From assembly GCA_001443495.1 (NCBI GenBank), contig LDXR01000020.1, positions 15,738 to 43,710 of the forward strand: 27,973 nucleotides of DNA, given 5' to 3'. The notes beneath the pieces were generated by a model, which did no database searches, had not been told where the DNA came from, and saw only the letters and a list, made by a program, of their open reading frames with translations. A program made the translations under genes and the position numbers. Shown piece after piece: positions 1 through 8,960 of this stretch. Position 1 is the first letter of the stretch, and every line of letters begins with the position of its first letter. The DNA is from a candidate division NC10 bacterium CSP1-5. Its GTDB lineage: Bacteria; Methylomirabilota; Methylomirabilia; Methylomirabilales; CSP1-5.

Positions 1-49
1 TCTGTCTGAAAACAGGCAGTCGAGACGGTTCAGGAGGGTGGCCGGCGAC
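1..49. other. window edge downstream of the NtrC-type regulator
   Basis: This is the short non-coding stretch after the stop codon of the minus-strand regulator. Positions 2-19 form a small imperfect hairpin (CTGTCTG, loop AAAA, CAGGCAG, with one mismatched pair). It has no clear T-run inside the window, so a terminator cannot be claimed from what is visible. Confidence 0.3.
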
Positions 50-1459
50 CTATCGCTCCAGGCGGTACCGCTTGATCTTGTCGAGAAGGGTTGATCGGGA
101 GATCCCCAAGAGCTTTGCCGTCTGGGTGCGGTTTCCCCCCGTAGCCTCCAGCGCCTCGCGGATGTGGGTCTTCTCGAGTTCAGCCAGGGAGGAGAACCGA
201 TCCGGGTCTCTGCGGCGCGGGGGTTGGTCCACCGTCACTTCGGTGCTGGCGCGGACGGCCTTGCCGGCGAGTCCCTGAAGATCCGCCGGCAGATGCTCAG
301 GCAGGATCACGTCCCCGGGGCAGAGGATCATCGCGCGCTCGGTCACGTTCTTGAGTTCGCGGACGTTGCCTGGCCACGGATAGGCCAGGAGGATCTCCTG
401 GGCCTGCTGGGAGAATCCCCGAATGCGCTTCTTGAGCAGGGCGTTGAACTCCTGGACAAACAGTTGGCTGAGGAAATGCACATCCCGGCCCCGCTCGCGC
501 AAGGGGGGGATCTCCACCGGCATCACCTTCAATCGGTAGTAGAGGTCCTCTCGAAAGGTGCCGGCCTCCACCAGTTTCTTCAGTTGCTTATTGGTCGCGG
601 TGATGATGCGCACATCGACCGAAATATCCGTGAGACCCCCGACCCGCCGGAAGGTCCGAGCCTCCAGAACCCGCAGGAGCTTGGGCTGGACTGCCGGGGG
701 CATGTCGCCGATTTCGTCCAGGAGGACTGTGCCGCCGTCAGCCACTTCCAGGAGGCCCCGTTTCATCGATTTGGCATCGGTGAATGCCCCCCGTTCGTGG
801 CCGAAGAGCTCCGAGTCCAGAAGATTCTCCGAAAGGCCCGCGCAATTGATCTCTATAAAGGACTTGTCTCGTCGGCCCGATTTCTGGTGGATCGCCTTGG
901 CCATCAGCTCCTTGCCCGTCCCGCTCTCTCCCATGATGAGCACCGTCGTGGAGGGGTTCTGGGCCACGAGATCCACGAGCTTGTTGAGCTCGACGATGGA
1001 GGGATGCTCGCCGGGAATGGCTGCGTCGCGGTCCGTCGCCCGTCGCCGGAAATGCTGTCGGTAGTAGGAACGGATCCGGTTTTTCCGGAGCCCCTCCACC
1101 GCCTGCGACACCCGGAGCTCCATGGCTGCCAGGTTTCCCTCCGCGGGCTCCTTGATCAGGAAATCTTCGGCGCCACGCTTCACAGCCTCCACGGCCTTTT
1201 CGTAGGTCCCGTGGGCGGTGAGCACAATGACGGCGCTATCGGGCTGGTTTTCCTTGATCCGGTCCAGGGCGGTCAGGCCATCCATGTCCGGCAGCTTGAG
1301 GTCCAAGAGGATTACATGGGGGGCCTCCTCTCGGACCAGATGAATCCCCTCTGAGGCGGTAGAGGCCTCGAGGACCCGATACCCCTTACGCTCAAAATGG
1401 TGCCGGAGGACCTTTCGGATCAGGGACTCGTCATCGATGATGACCAGTGTCGGCTGCAT
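50..1459 (-). CDS. NtrC-family sigma-54-dependent response regulator
   Basis: This 469-residue protein is a phosphorylation-controlled activator of RNA polymerase carrying sigma-54. It has an N-terminal receiver (about 4-118; acidic pair D9/D10, phospho-acceptor D53, K103). A central AAA+ domain follows (about 150-390; Walker A GESGTGKE at 177-184, Walker B LLDEIGD around 246-252). The C-terminus is a Fis-type helix-turn-helix (about 440-466, GNRTQTAKLLGISRSTLLDK). The sigma-54 contact loop reads GAFTDA (224-229) instead of the usual GAFTGA. The start has a strong GGAGGAG just upstream on the minus strand. It lies 60 bases after the histidine kinase gene and is probably co-transcribed and its cognate partner. 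The targets are not visible; a candidate sigma-54 promoter lies at 21265-21281 in this window. The family is certain, the specific role is not. Confidence 0.95.
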   Translation of the reverse strand: MQPTLVIIDDESLIRKVLRHHFERKGYRVLEASTASEGIHLVREEAPHVILLDLKLPDMDGLTALDRIKENQPDSAVIVLTAHGTYEKAVEAVKRGAEDFLIKEPAEGNLAAMELRVSQAVEGLRKNRIRSYYRQHFRRRATDRDAAIPGEHPSIVELNKLVDLVAQNPSTTVLIMGESGTGKELMAKAIHQKSGRRDKSFIEINCAGLSENLLDSELFGHERGAFTDAKSMKRGLLEVADGGTVLLDEIGDMPPAVQPKLLRVLEARTFRRVGGLTDISVDVRIITATNKQLKKLVEAGTFREDLYYRLKVMPVEIPPLRERGRDVHFLSQLFVQEFNALLKKRIRGFSQQAQEILLAYPWPGNVRELKNVTERAMILCPGDVILPEHLPADLQGLAGKAVRASTEVTVDQPPRRRDPDRFSSLAELEKTHIREALEATGGNRTQTAKLLGISRSTLLDKIKRYRLER

Positions 1460-1472
1460 CTTGCTCCTCCGA

Positions 1473-1515
1473 TGACCATTGACCGTTGACCGACGACGTG
1501 GGGGGCCATGACCCG
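1473..1515. repeat. period-7 imperfect tandem repeat between kinase and regulator
   Basis: Three heptamers TGACCAT, TGACCGT and TGACCGA run in register from 1473 to 1493. A related copy TGACCCG sits at 1509-1515. On the minus (coding) strand this reads GGTCAAC, GGTCAAT, GGTCATC, and the next heptamer in register is the regulator's own Shine-Dalgarno, GGAGGAG. It lies inside the kinase-regulator operon and would be part of its mRNA. Confidence 0.6.
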
Positions 1516-1519
1516 GTGA

Positions 1520-3118
1520 CTATGAAGTCCTTTCGGTTATCGGTGAGCGGTCGCCGGGATGGAGGGGGAGTTCGACGGTGAAGGCCGTTCCCTCTCCCGG
1601 GCGACTTTCGACGGAAATCCTCCCTCCGTGGTCTTCGACGATGCGTCGGCAGATCGGGAGCCCCAGTCCTGTTCCCCGGGGTTTCGTCGTAAAAAAGAGG
1701 TCGAAGATCCGGTCTTGATGCCCAGGGGGGATCCCGCACCCGGTGTCGCTGATAGTCAGCTTTACCTGGTCGGCCTCGCCCTGTCTCTCCGCTAGATGGC
1801 CCTCGGTGCGCATGGTCACGGTCCCCTCGGGGGGAGTCGCTTCCAGAGCGTTCTTCAAGAGATTCAAGACGACCTGCTTGAGCTTGTCCGGATCCGCGAG
1901 GAGCCACGGCAGGTGGGGATCATAGGCCCTGTGCAGAAGGATGGAGCGCTCGCGGATTTCTCCGGCGTACAGGTGGCAACACGCGTCCAGGAGCTGGTGG
2001 AGATCGGTCGGTCTCAGCTCGAGACGCGACTCCCGCCCGAAGAGGAGAAGGTCGCTCACCAGGACATTCAGGCGCTGAGTCTCAAAGAGCATCGCGTCCA
2101 CCAGCTCTTGATGGGCTGAAGGAAGAGCCACCTCTCGTTTCAGGATCTGGGCCACGGACGTGATCCCAAAGAGGGGGTTCCGGATCTCATGGGCGACGCC
2201 CGCCACCACCTGACCGATGGCGGCGAGACGGTCTTTGCGGCGAAGCTCGGCCTGGAGCTGTTTGATCTCACTCAGATCCCGGAAGATGACGATGACCCCC
2301 TCTCGGTTTCCCCGGACATCCGTGAGGTACGAGTTGGTGAAGCCGAGGGGAATGGTGGTGCCGTCTCGGAGGGCCAGCTCGAGCTCCCGGTGACTGGACT
2401 CGCCGCGGACTTCCAGCAACTCGCCCCCGTTGGGGAAGAGGTCGGTCAGTTTACGATCGATGAGATCGGCGGCGTCGCAGCGCAGGGCGAGGGCTCCCTG
2501 GGGGTTGATCAGGGTCATGACTCCGCCCGAATCGGTCACCATCAGTCCGCTGGCCAGGTGACTGATGATGCTCTCGGTGAGGTGCTCGCTCCGGTGGAGT
2601 TCGGCGGTGCGCGCCTCGATCCGCTCTCGTAGGTCCGCCGCCAATTCGTGCGTGAGCTGGTGGAGACGGCTCAGCTCCGCCACCTTTTCGTGCAGGGCAT
2701 GGACGAGCCGGTCATTCTGTACCAGGACACGGTGGTGCGCCTCGGCCCGCCTGACCGCGGCGGCGAGCGCCTCCGGTTCGAGCGGTTTTGGCATATAATC
2801 GTACGCGCCGTGCTTCACGGACCCGATGGCGCTCTGGAGTGACGCATAGGCGGTGATCATGATCACCGGAGTCAAGGGGGCAACCCGGGCGAAGTGGGTC
2901 AAAGCCTCGACCCCGCCCATCCCGGGCAGCATCACATCCAGGAGGATCACGGCGGGGGGATCGGCCTGGGCTGCCCCGAGGGCCTCGTGAGCGTCGGTCG
3001 CCGTTCGGACCTGGAAGCCTGCCTGGCCAAGGATATCGGCGCAGAATTCCCGTATGACGCGCTCGTCGTCCACGACGAGGACGGTCGGTTTAGCTATTTC
3101 CAGAGAGGCGGGTCCCAT
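1520..3118 (-). CDS. receiver-PAS-histidine kinase (hybrid sensor)
   Basis: This 532-residue sensor kinase is cytoplasmic by sequence, with no membrane segment seen. An N-terminal receiver (about 11-125; DD17-18, phospho-acceptor D61, K111) leads into a coiled-coil-like linker (about 130-180) and a PAS domain (about 180-285). Then come the HisKA H-box AGVAHEIRNP with phospho-acceptor H310, and an HATPase (N-box around N423, G1 DTGCGI 458-463, G2 GTGLGL 482-487). The frame is open up to a TTG at 3205. I chose the ATG at 3118 because GGGGAAG lies just before it, the receiver starts shortly after it, and a promoter-like sequence at 3147-3175 would place transcription start near 3140. It likely phosphorylates the downstream NtrC-type regulator. 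A receiver N-terminal to a kinase suggests input from another kinase. The signal is unknown. Confidence 0.92.
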   Translation of the reverse strand: MGPASLEIAKPTVLVVDDERVIREFCADILGQAGFQVRTATDAHEALGAAQADPPAVILLDVMLPGMGGVEALTHFARVAPLTPVIMITAYASLQSAIGSVKHGAYDYMPKPLEPEALAAAVRRAEAHHRVLVQNDRLVHALHEKVAELSRLHQLTHELAADLRERIEARTAELHRSEHLTESIISHLASGLMVTDSGGVMTLINPQGALALRCDAADLIDRKLTDLFPNGGELLEVRGESSHRELELALRDGTTIPLGFTNSYLTDVRGNREGVIVIFRDLSEIKQLQAELRRKDRLAAIGQVVAGVAHEIRNPLFGITSVAQILKREVALPSAHQELVDAMLFETQRLNVLVSDLLLFGRESRLELRPTDLHQLLDACCHLYAGEIRERSILLHRAYDPHLPWLLADPDKLKQVVLNLLKNALEATPPEGTVTMRTEGHLAERQGEADQVKLTISDTGCGIPPGHQDRIFDLFFTTKPRGTGLGLPICRRIVEDHGGRISVESRPGEGTAFTVELPLHPGDRSPITERTS

Positions 3119-3146
3119 CGTCTTCCCCACTCGATCCTGCGCCCGT

Positions 3147-3175
3147 AAGGTATCAAGGAGGTCGCAAGTTTTCAA
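3147..3175 (-). promoter_or_regulatory. candidate sigma-70 promoter of the kinase-regulator pair
   Basis: On the minus strand TTGAAA (3170-3175) is followed after 17 bases by TACCTT (3147-3152). The -35 matches consensus at 5 of 6 positions, the -10 only at 3 of 6. The predicted start near 3140 fits translation from the ATG at 3118. Confidence 0.35.
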
Positions 3176-3207
3176 CAGGAATGTCCTGCCGCCCACGGGG
3201 ATCAACG

Positions 3208-3237
3208 TTGACAGTGATCCGGCGAGCCCCGTATGAT
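3208..3237 (+). promoter_or_regulatory. strong sigma-70 promoter for tilS
   Basis: TTGACA (3208-3213) is a perfect -35, and TATGAT (3232-3237) is a 5-of-6 -10 with an 18-base spacer. Transcription would begin near 3244, almost on the tilS Shine-Dalgarno, giving a very short leader. It is placed back to back with the kinase promoter. Confidence 0.7.
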
Positions 3238-3258
3238 CAGCCGTAAGGAGGGAAGCCT

Positions 3259-4692
3259 GTGCGAGAGGAGGTTTTCTCCGCGGTTCAACGAGCGATCACG
3301 ACGCACCGGCTTCTGCAGCCGGGAGAAGGGGTGGTGGTGGCGGTCTCGGGCGGCGCCGACTCCATCGTCTTGCTTCACTGCCTGCTCCGACTTCGCGGGC
3401 CATGGTCCCTCGAGCTTTCCGTGGCACATTTCGATCATCGCCTTCGGGAGACCTCCCGACAGGATGCCCTCTTTGTCGAGGGGGTTGCCGCCTCGTGGGG
3501 CCTGCCGGTGACGACGGGGACCTGGGCGCGAGAGGGGCGTCGCGACCGGTCGCTTCAGGCAGAGGCCCGGCAGGCACGCTACCGCTTTCTTGAGGAGGTG
3601 GCATCCCGGGTGGGGGCGACCAAGATTGCCTTGGGGCACCACCGGGACGACCAGGCAGAGACGGTTCTCCTTCACCTCCTCAGGGGCTCGGGCCTTCGAG
3701 GACTGAGAGGGATGCTGCCGCTCAGCGATGAGCGCCTGATTCGGCCGCTGCTCGACGTGGGGCGAGAGGAGATCGAGGCCTATGTCAAGGCGCATCAGCT
3801 CTCCTTCATGGAGGATCCCTCAAATCGAGACCTCCGCTACCGCCGAAATCGGGTCCGGTGGCGACTCGTCCCGTTGCTTGAGCGGGAGTATAATCCCTCG
3901 GTGGCGAGAGGTCTCGCGCGCATGGCGGCCCTGATCGCCCAAGACGAAGCCTATCTTGACGAGATTGCCCGGGAATCCTCGAAGGGCCTCGTGAGTATCG
4001 AGGGGGAAACGATCTACCTGAGGCTGAGCTCTCTGCAGGCCTTGGCGCCCGCGATTCGACGCCGCATTCTTGAGCGGGCGATTCGGAGTGTGACCCCGGG
4101 CGCATATCTCACCGCCTCCCATCTCGAGGCGGTCGACAGACTGACGGCGCCCGGCGGTCCTGGAGCGGCATCGCTTCCCCAGAATATGAGGGCATGGAGG
4201 TCTCAAGGGTTCCTGTATGTGGGGAGGCGCCGCCCGGAGTCGCGCTCTTCCGTGGTCCGTGAAGAGTTGCCGGTGCCCGGCGAGGTGCTCATCCCCGCAT
4301 GGGGGGTCAGGGTGGAGGCCGCGATCCAGACCGTGCCGATGACCGATCTCCGGGGTGCCGGCCCAGAGCGGGCATATGTGGATTGGAAGCAGGTCGTTCC
4401 TCCGCTCGAGGTGCGCAGTTGGAGGTCGGGCGATCGCTTTCGCCCCCTGGGGCTCAAGGGGAGCAAGAAGCTTCAAGATCTCTTCGTCGATGCCAAGGTC
4501 CCTCGGGAGAGTCGGGAACAGGTCCCCGTGGTCACGGATCAGCAGGGGATTCTGTGGGTGTCCGGGTTGCGGATCGATGAACGGGGACGAGTGGGGGGAG
4601 CGACCGAGCAGGTGTTGGTCCTGACATTGCATCGCGAGGGAGGCTCCGGGGAGGCTTCGCCTCGCCCATGGGACTTGGCATCTCGTGAGTGA
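3259..4692 (+). CDS. tilS: tRNA(Ile)-lysidine synthase
   Basis: TilS attaches lysine to C34 of the minor isoleucine tRNA with anticodon CAU, using ATP, so that it reads AUA and is charged with isoleucine. This is essential for decoding fidelity in the cytoplasm. The 477-residue product begins with an N-type PP-loop ATPase domain (SGGADS at 30-35). Next come the HFDHRLR and LGHHRDDQAET motifs, a middle substrate-binding region, and a TilS C-terminal domain (WRSGDRFRPLG, then KKLQDLFVDAKVPR), so it is the long form of the family. The start is GTG at 3259, preceded by TAAGGAGGG. It heads a plus-strand housekeeping run with ftsH next, an arrangement seen in many bacteria. Confidence 0.97.
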   Translation: MREEVFSAVQRAITTHRLLQPGEGVVVAVSGGADSIVLLHCLLRLRGPWSLELSVAHFDHRLRETSRQDALFVEGVAASWGLPVTTGTWAREGRRDRSLQAEARQARYRFLEEVASRVGATKIALGHHRDDQAETVLLHLLRGSGLRGLRGMLPLSDERLIRPLLDVGREEIEAYVKAHQLSFMEDPSNRDLRYRRNRVRWRLVPLLEREYNPSVARGLARMAALIAQDEAYLDEIARESSKGLVSIEGETIYLRLSSLQALAPAIRRRILERAIRSVTPGAYLTASHLEAVDRLTAPGGPGAASLPQNMRAWRSQGFLYVGRRRPESRSSVVREELPVPGEVLIPAWGVRVEAAIQTVPMTDLRGAGPERAYVDWKQVVPPLEVRSWRSGDRFRPLGLKGSKKLQDLFVDAKVPRESREQVPVVTDQQGILWVSGLRIDERGRVGGATEQVLVLTLHREGGSGEASPRPWDLASRE

Positions 4693-4703
4693 TATGCTAT
4701 TTT
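4675..4703 (+). promoter_or_regulatory. candidate promoter for ftsH inside the 3' end of tilS
   Basis: TTGGCA (4675-4680) and TATTTT (4698-4703) are separated by 17 bases. The -10 is preceded by TGC, making an extended -10. Matches are 5 of 6 and 4 of 6. The region is locally AT-rich compared with its surroundings. It would let ftsH be transcribed independently of tilS. Confidence 0.45.
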
Positions 4704-4752
4704 CTATACTCCCAGGTGACAGGTGCCCTGGTGGCGTCCAGTCCCGGATCCG

Positions 4753-4760
4753 AAGGAGGG
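4753..4760 (+). promoter_or_regulatory. ribosome binding site that fixes the ftsH start
   Basis: AAGGAGGG lies 7 bases before a TTG at 4768. This favours that TTG over the in-frame ATG at 4723, which has no such site and would add 15 residues in front of the membrane anchor. Confidence 0.7.
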
Positions 4761-4767
4761 TTGGCAG

Positions 4768-6558
4768 TTGAGTCCGTTGATGAAAAATATGGCCCTCTGG
4801 CTGGTGATCATCCTGAGCATGATTCTCCTCTTCGGTATCTTCAGCCAGAGTCAGACGGGAAGGAAGGAGCTCAATTTCAGCGAGTTTCTGGCGCGAGTTG
4901 AGCAGGGGGAGGTCGCGGAAGTAGAGCTCAAGGGGGCGGCCATCACCGGAAAGCTCAAGGATGGCACCCCCTTCCAGACCTACGCCGCCGAGGACCCCGA
5001 GCTGATCCCGAGCCTCCGGAAACAGGGGGTGGTCATCTCTGCTAAGCCCGTGGAACAGACCCCCTGGTGGAGCTTGGTCCTCAACTGGCTGCCGATGCTC
5101 CTCTTCATCGGCGTCTGGGTCTTCTTCATGCGCCAGATGCAGGGCGGAGGCGCCAAGGCCCTCTCCTTTGGAAAGGCGAGGGCCCGGCTCCTCACGGAGA
5201 AACAGAACCGGGTGACCTTTGCGGATGTGGCGGGCGTGGACGAGGCCAAGGAGGAGCTGGAAGAGATCATCGAGTTTCTCAAGGACCCCCAGAAGTTCCA
5301 GAAGCTCGGTGGTCGGATCCCCAAGGGGGTTCTGCTGATGGGGCCGCCGGGGACGGGGAAGACCTTGCTGGCCCGCGCCATTGCGGGTGAGGCCAATGTC
5401 CCGTTCTTTTCGATCTCTGGTTCTGACTTCGTGGAGATGTTTGTGGGCGTCGGGGCCTCTCGGGTCCGCGACCTGTTTGAGCAGGGGAAGAAGCATGCCC
5501 CCTGCATCATCTTCATGGATGAGATTGACGCGGTCGGTCGGCATCGGGGGGCGGGGCTTGGGGGCGGCCATGACGAACGGGAGCAGACGCTGAACCAGCT
5601 CCTGGTCGAGATGGATGGCTTCGAGTCGAACGAAGGCGTGATTCTCATCGCCGCGACCAATCGGCCCGATGTGTTGGACCCGGCGCTGCTTCGGCCGGGG
5701 CGGTTCGATCGACAGGTGATAGTGGCGCGGCCCGATATTCGCGGCCGGGAGGAGATCCTGAAGGTCCACGTCAAGAAGATCCCCCTCGCACCCGATGTAG
5801 ACCTGGCGATCCTGGCCCGAGGGACGCCGGGGTTCTCCGGGGCGGATCTGGCGAATCTCGTGAACGAGGCGGCCCTCCTGGCCGCGCGGGAGGACAAGAA
5901 ATTTGTCGAGAGGAAGGACTTTGAGAGCGCCAAGGACAAGGTCCTCATGGGGGTGGAGCGCAAGAGCCTGATCTTGAGTGAGGAAGAGCGGCGGGCCACG
6001 GCCTATCATGAGGCGGGGCATGCTCTGGTGGCCAAGCTCATCCCAGGGGCCGATCCGATCCACAAGGTGACGATCATCCCGCGAGGCCGGGCCCTCGGCA
6101 TTACCCAACAGCTCCCGATGGACGAGAAGCACAACTACCATCGGGAGTATCTGTTGGACAATATCACCATCCTTATGGGGGGCCGGGTGGCGGAGGAGCT
6201 GGTGCTGGGGCACATGAGCACCGGGGCGGGGAACGACCTGGAGCGCGCCACGGATCTCGCCCGCAAGATGGTATGTGAGTGGGGGATGAGCGAGAAGCTG
6301 GGTCCCCTGACCTTTGGGAAACGAGAGGAGATGATCTTCCTGGGGAAGGAGATCGCCCAGCATCAGGACTATAGCGAACAGACGGCCCAGGAGATCGATC
6401 AGGAAGTCCGCCGCTTTGTCATCGAGGCCTATGAGCGGGCCAAGGAGCTGGGCAAATCCCGGATCGGAGCACTCCACGCCCTGGCTGCTGCCCTGTTAGA
6501 GCGGGAGGTGTTGGAGGGACCGGAGATTGATGTCATCATCACAGGGGCACCCGCCTGA
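4768..6558 (+). CDS. ftsH: ATP-dependent zinc metalloprotease FtsH
   Basis: FtsH is a hexameric membrane-anchored AAA+ protease that degrades misassembled membrane proteins and short-lived regulators. From the TTG start the protein has 596 residues. It has two membrane segments (about 8-26 and 101-121) flanking a small periplasmic domain. The AAA+ module carries Walker A GPPGTGKT (192-199), Walker B IIFMDEID and the second region of homology [18 protein letters not shown]. The M41 peptidase has the zinc site HEAGH (414-418) and a downstream third ligand D490 in [10 protein letters not shown]. The C-terminal tail after the protease domain is short and lacks the long polar extension seen in some homologues. 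folP starts inside its last codons, so the two are translationally linked. All catalytic residues are present. Confidence 0.97.
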   Translation: MSPLMKNMALWLVIILSMILLFGIFSQSQTGRKELNFSEFLARVEQGEVAEVELKGAAITGKLKDGTPFQTYAAEDPELIPSLRKQGVVISAKPVEQTPWWSLVLNWLPMLLFIGVWVFFMRQMQGGGAKALSFGKARARLLTEKQNRVTFADVAGVDEAKEELEEIIEFLKDPQKFQKLGGRIPKGVLLMGPPGTGKTLLARAIAGEANVPFFSISGSDFVEMFVGVGASRVRDLFEQGKKHAPCIIFMDEIDAVGRHRGAGLGGGHDEREQTLNQLLVEMDGFESNEGVILIAATNRPDVLDPALLRPGRFDRQVIVARPDIRGREEILKVHVKKIPLAPDVDLAILARGTPGFSGADLANLVNEAALLAAREDKKFVERKDFESAKDKVLMGVERKSLILSEEERRATAYHEAGHALVAKLIPGADPIHKVTIIPRGRALGITQQLPMDEKHNYHREYLLDNITILMGGRVAEELVLGHMSTGAGNDLERATDLARKMVCEWGMSEKLGPLTFGKREEMIFLGKEIAQHQDYSEQTAQEIDQEVRRFVIEAYERAKELGKSRIGALHALAAALLEREVLEGPEIDVIITGAPA

Positions 6559-7429
6559 GACCTGGGCGCCTCCCGGCGATCGGCTGCCCCCACTCCGGTG
6601 CCGGCGCTTCTCCCTCGACGTGGCGGCCCGCACGCGGATCATGGGGGTCCTTAATGTGACCCCCGATTCTTTTTCCGATGGGGGGCGGTATCTCGATCCG
6701 GGCCGGGCGGCCGAGCACGCCCATCAGATGGTCGAGGAGGGGGCCGATCTGATCGATGTGGGCGGAGAGTCGACTCGACCGGGATCCCTACCGGTCTCGA
6801 CCGAAGAAGAGCTTCGCCGGATCCTTCCAACCCTCAGGCACCTGGTCGATAAGCTTCCCGTGCCCATCTCCGTGGACACCACCAAGGCCGACGTGGCGGC
6901 CGCGGTGTTGGCGGAGGGGGTAGATGTGATCAATGACATCAGCGGCCTCGGCTTCGATCCTCGCGTGGCGTCGGTGGTAGCAGAAGCGGGGGCCGGTCTC
7001 ATCCTGGGACACATGCGAGGGACGCCCCGGACGATGCAGCAGGATCCCCGGTACGCTGACCTGCTGGTGGACGTTCGGGAGCATCTCAGGGAGCGGATCC
7101 TCTTGGCCGAGGCGGCCGGCGTGCATCCTGAGGCCATCGTGGTGGATCCCGGGATAGGGTTTGGGAAGAGCGTCGACCACAATCTACTTCTGCTGAAATG
7201 CCTACCGGAGCTTCACGGGCTGAAAAAGCCCATCCTGGTCGGGCCGTCCCGGAAGTCCTTCATCGGGAGGATCCTGGATCTGCCGATCGAGGAGCGGACG
7301 GAGGGAACGGCGGCCGCAGTCGCCGTGGCCATCTGGCAGGGTGCCCATATCGTCCGGGTGCACGATGTCCGGGCCACGGTCCGGGTCGCCCGAATGACCC
7401 AGGCCATTCGGGGGGCATCTGGGCCCTGA
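6530..7429 (+). CDS. folP: dihydropteroate synthase
   Basis: FolP condenses p-aminobenzoate with 6-hydroxymethyl-dihydropterin diphosphate to make dihydropteroate in folate synthesis; sulfonamides target it. Family signatures are in order: [32 protein letters not shown] with [26 protein letters not shown], and the C-terminal GPSRKSF loop that binds diphosphate. The 299-residue version starts at ATG 6530, 29 bases inside ftsH. This leaves about 37 residues before the GVLN core, longer than the roughly 18 in the E. coli enzyme. Start choice is therefore less certain than the function. The stop codon is embedded in the GTCGAAGGG-type repeat region that follows. Confidence 0.95.
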   Translation: MSSSQGHPPETWAPPGDRLPPLRCRRFSLDVAARTRIMGVLNVTPDSFSDGGRYLDPGRAAEHAHQMVEEGADLIDVGGESTRPGSLPVSTEEELRRILPTLRHLVDKLPVPISVDTTKADVAAAVLAEGVDVINDISGLGFDPRVASVVAEAGAGLILGHMRGTPRTMQQDPRYADLLVDVREHLRERILLAEAAGVHPEAIVVDPGIGFGKSVDHNLLLLKCLPELHGLKKPILVGPSRKSFIGRILDLPIEERTEGTAAAVAVAIWQGAHIVRVHDVRATVRVARMTQAIRGASGP

Positions 7430-7555
7430 GCGGCTCGACTGAGGCCTCCACGGTGAGCTCGGCCGAACCGCTCACCGCCCTGAGCACGTCGAAGGGTTCG
7501 CCGCAGTCTTGTCGAGGGGTCTTGGTCTGAGCTTGTCGAAGGGTGGTTCGATCGA
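7424..7555. repeat. intergenic repeat region with CTGAGC...GTCGAAGGG motifs
   Basis: The folP-glmM spacer is built of related segments: CTGAGCACGTCGAAGGG, then a degenerate CTTGTCGAGGGGTC, then CTGAGCTTGTCGAAGGGTGG. Before these comes an inverted repeat GGTGAGCTCGG / CCGCTCACC. A CTGAGC-TTGTCGAAGG motif resembles a dispersed intergenic repeat I recall from many unrelated bacterial genomes; that link is from memory. The first copy overlaps the folP stop codon. No open frame or recombinase is associated. Confidence 0.6.
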
Positions 7556-7575
7556 CATCGCAGGGCGGTAGATAC

Positions 7576-7582
7576 AAAGGAG
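7576..7582 (+). promoter_or_regulatory. ribosome binding site that fixes the glmM start
   Basis: AAAGGAG is 8 bases upstream of GTG 7591. The longer in-frame start at 7543 lies in repeat-derived sequence with no such site. Confidence 0.65.
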
Positions 7583-7590
7583 CGCGGTTC

Positions 7591-8940
7591 GTGGGGAAGT
7601 TCTTTGGGACCGACGGGGTGCGCGGCGTCGCTAACGAAGAGCCGATGACGCCGGAGACAGTGGTGAAGCTCGGTCGGGCGGCCGCCTATCTGTTCAAGAC
7701 GCGGGCGGGCAGGCACAAGATCGTCATCGGGAAGGATACGCGGCTCCACGGCTATATGCTGGAGTGCGCCCTGACGTCCGGGATCTGTTCGATGGGGGTG
7801 GATGTCCTGCTGGTCGGTCCCCTCCCGACTCCCGGAATCGCTTTTATCACGCGGACGCTGCGGGCCGATGCAGGCATTGTCATCTCCGCGTCCCACAATC
7901 CCTTTGAGGACAACGGGATCAAGTTCTTCTCCGGGGAAGGGCTCAAGCTGCCAGATGAGATGGAGGCGCGCATCGAGGAGCTCATTGAGAGCCGGGAGAT
8001 CGAGCGACTTCGCCCGCTTGCCGCCGAGATCGGCAAGGCCTATCGAGTCAATGATGCGGCCGGCCGATACATCGAGTTTGCCAAGGGGACCGTCCCCAAG
8101 GGGCTTGCCTTTCAAGGGCTCAAGGTCGTGGTGGATTGCGCCCACGGAGCCACGTACAAGGTGGCCCCCACGATCCTCAGGGAACTCGGGGCCATGGTCA
8201 TCCCTTTGAACATCCAGCCGAACGGGGTCAATATTAACGACGGCTGCGGCTCCCTCTATCCAGGGGTGGTGAGAGAGGCGGTCCTGAAGCACAAGGCCGA
8301 CGTGGGCATCTCACACGACGGGGACGGAGATCGGGTGATCCTGGTGGACGAGACCGGGTCGGTGCTTGACGGGGATCATATCCTGGCCATCTGCGCCCTT
8401 GATCTGAAGAGGCAGGGCCTCCTCCGGTCGGATACCCTCGTAGCGACGGTGATGAGCAATGTCGGACTCGAAGTCTGTTTGAAGGAGGCAGGCATCGCCG
8501 TCGTGCGGGCCCCGGTGGGAGATCGCTACGTCTTGGAAGAGATGCTCCGGCACGGGTACAGTTTGGGCGGAGAGCAGTCCGGACACATCGTCTTCCTCGA
8601 TCACAATACGACCGGAGACGGAGTGGTGACGGCGCTGCAGGTCCTCTCTCGAATGGTGACGGCGCAGGAGCCTCTCTCGAAGCTTCGGCGGTATATGACC
8701 GTGTATCCCCAGGTCTTGATCAACGTTCGGGTGACCGAGAGGCAGGACCTGGGATCGGTCCCTGCCGTGCAGGGGGCGATCGCGAAGGCCGAGGCGCAGC
8801 TTGACGGAGGCGGGCGGGTCTTGGTGCGCTATTCGGGGACCGAGCCAGTCGCCAGGGTGATGGTGGAGGGACGGGACGCCGAGCAGGTGGGACTTCTGGC
8901 GAGATCGATCGCGCAGGTCATCGAGAAAGAATTGGGATAG
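7591..8940 (+). CDS. glmM: phosphoglucosamine mutase
   Basis: GlmM converts glucosamine-6-phosphate to glucosamine-1-phosphate on the way to UDP-GlcNAc, feeding peptidoglycan and lipopolysaccharide. From GTG 7591 the product has 449 residues, the usual family length. It opens with [13 protein letters not shown], carries the catalytic phosphoserine loop SASHNP (active serine about 101), the metal loop DGDGDR, the sugar-specificity motif GGEQSGH, and the C-terminal phosphate site RYSGTEP. All four domains of the alpha-phosphohexomutase fold are represented. The folP-glmM order is common and couples folate and cell-wall genes in many bacteria. Confidence 0.97.
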   Translation: MGKFFGTDGVRGVANEEPMTPETVVKLGRAAAYLFKTRAGRHKIVIGKDTRLHGYMLECALTSGICSMGVDVLLVGPLPTPGIAFITRTLRADAGIVISASHNPFEDNGIKFFSGEGLKLPDEMEARIEELIESREIERLRPLAAEIGKAYRVNDAAGRYIEFAKGTVPKGLAFQGLKVVVDCAHGATYKVAPTILRELGAMVIPLNIQPNGVNINDGCGSLYPGVVREAVLKHKADVGISHDGDGDRVILVDETGSVLDGDHILAICALDLKRQGLLRSDTLVATVMSNVGLEVCLKEAGIAVVRAPVGDRYVLEEMLRHGYSLGGEQSGHIVFLDHNTTGDGVVTALQVLSRMVTAQEPLSKLRRYMTVYPQVLINVRVTERQDLGSVPAVQGAIAKAEAQLDGGGRVLVRYSGTEPVARVMVEGRDAEQVGLLARSIAQVIEKELG

Positions 8941-8960
8941 GACTCGGCATCGGTGATCGG

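Noticed and set aside
4674-4695. Possible sigma-54 site before ftsH starting at TTGGCAT
   Set aside because: There is no GC at the required -12 spacing; the same bases work better as a -35 for a sigma-70 promoter.
3820-6477. 885-codon open frame on the minus strand opposite tilS and ftsH
   Set aside because: It lies antisense to two certain genes; its translation is rich in Pro, Arg, Leu and His with no domain. Long antisense frames are expected at this GC content and codon bias.
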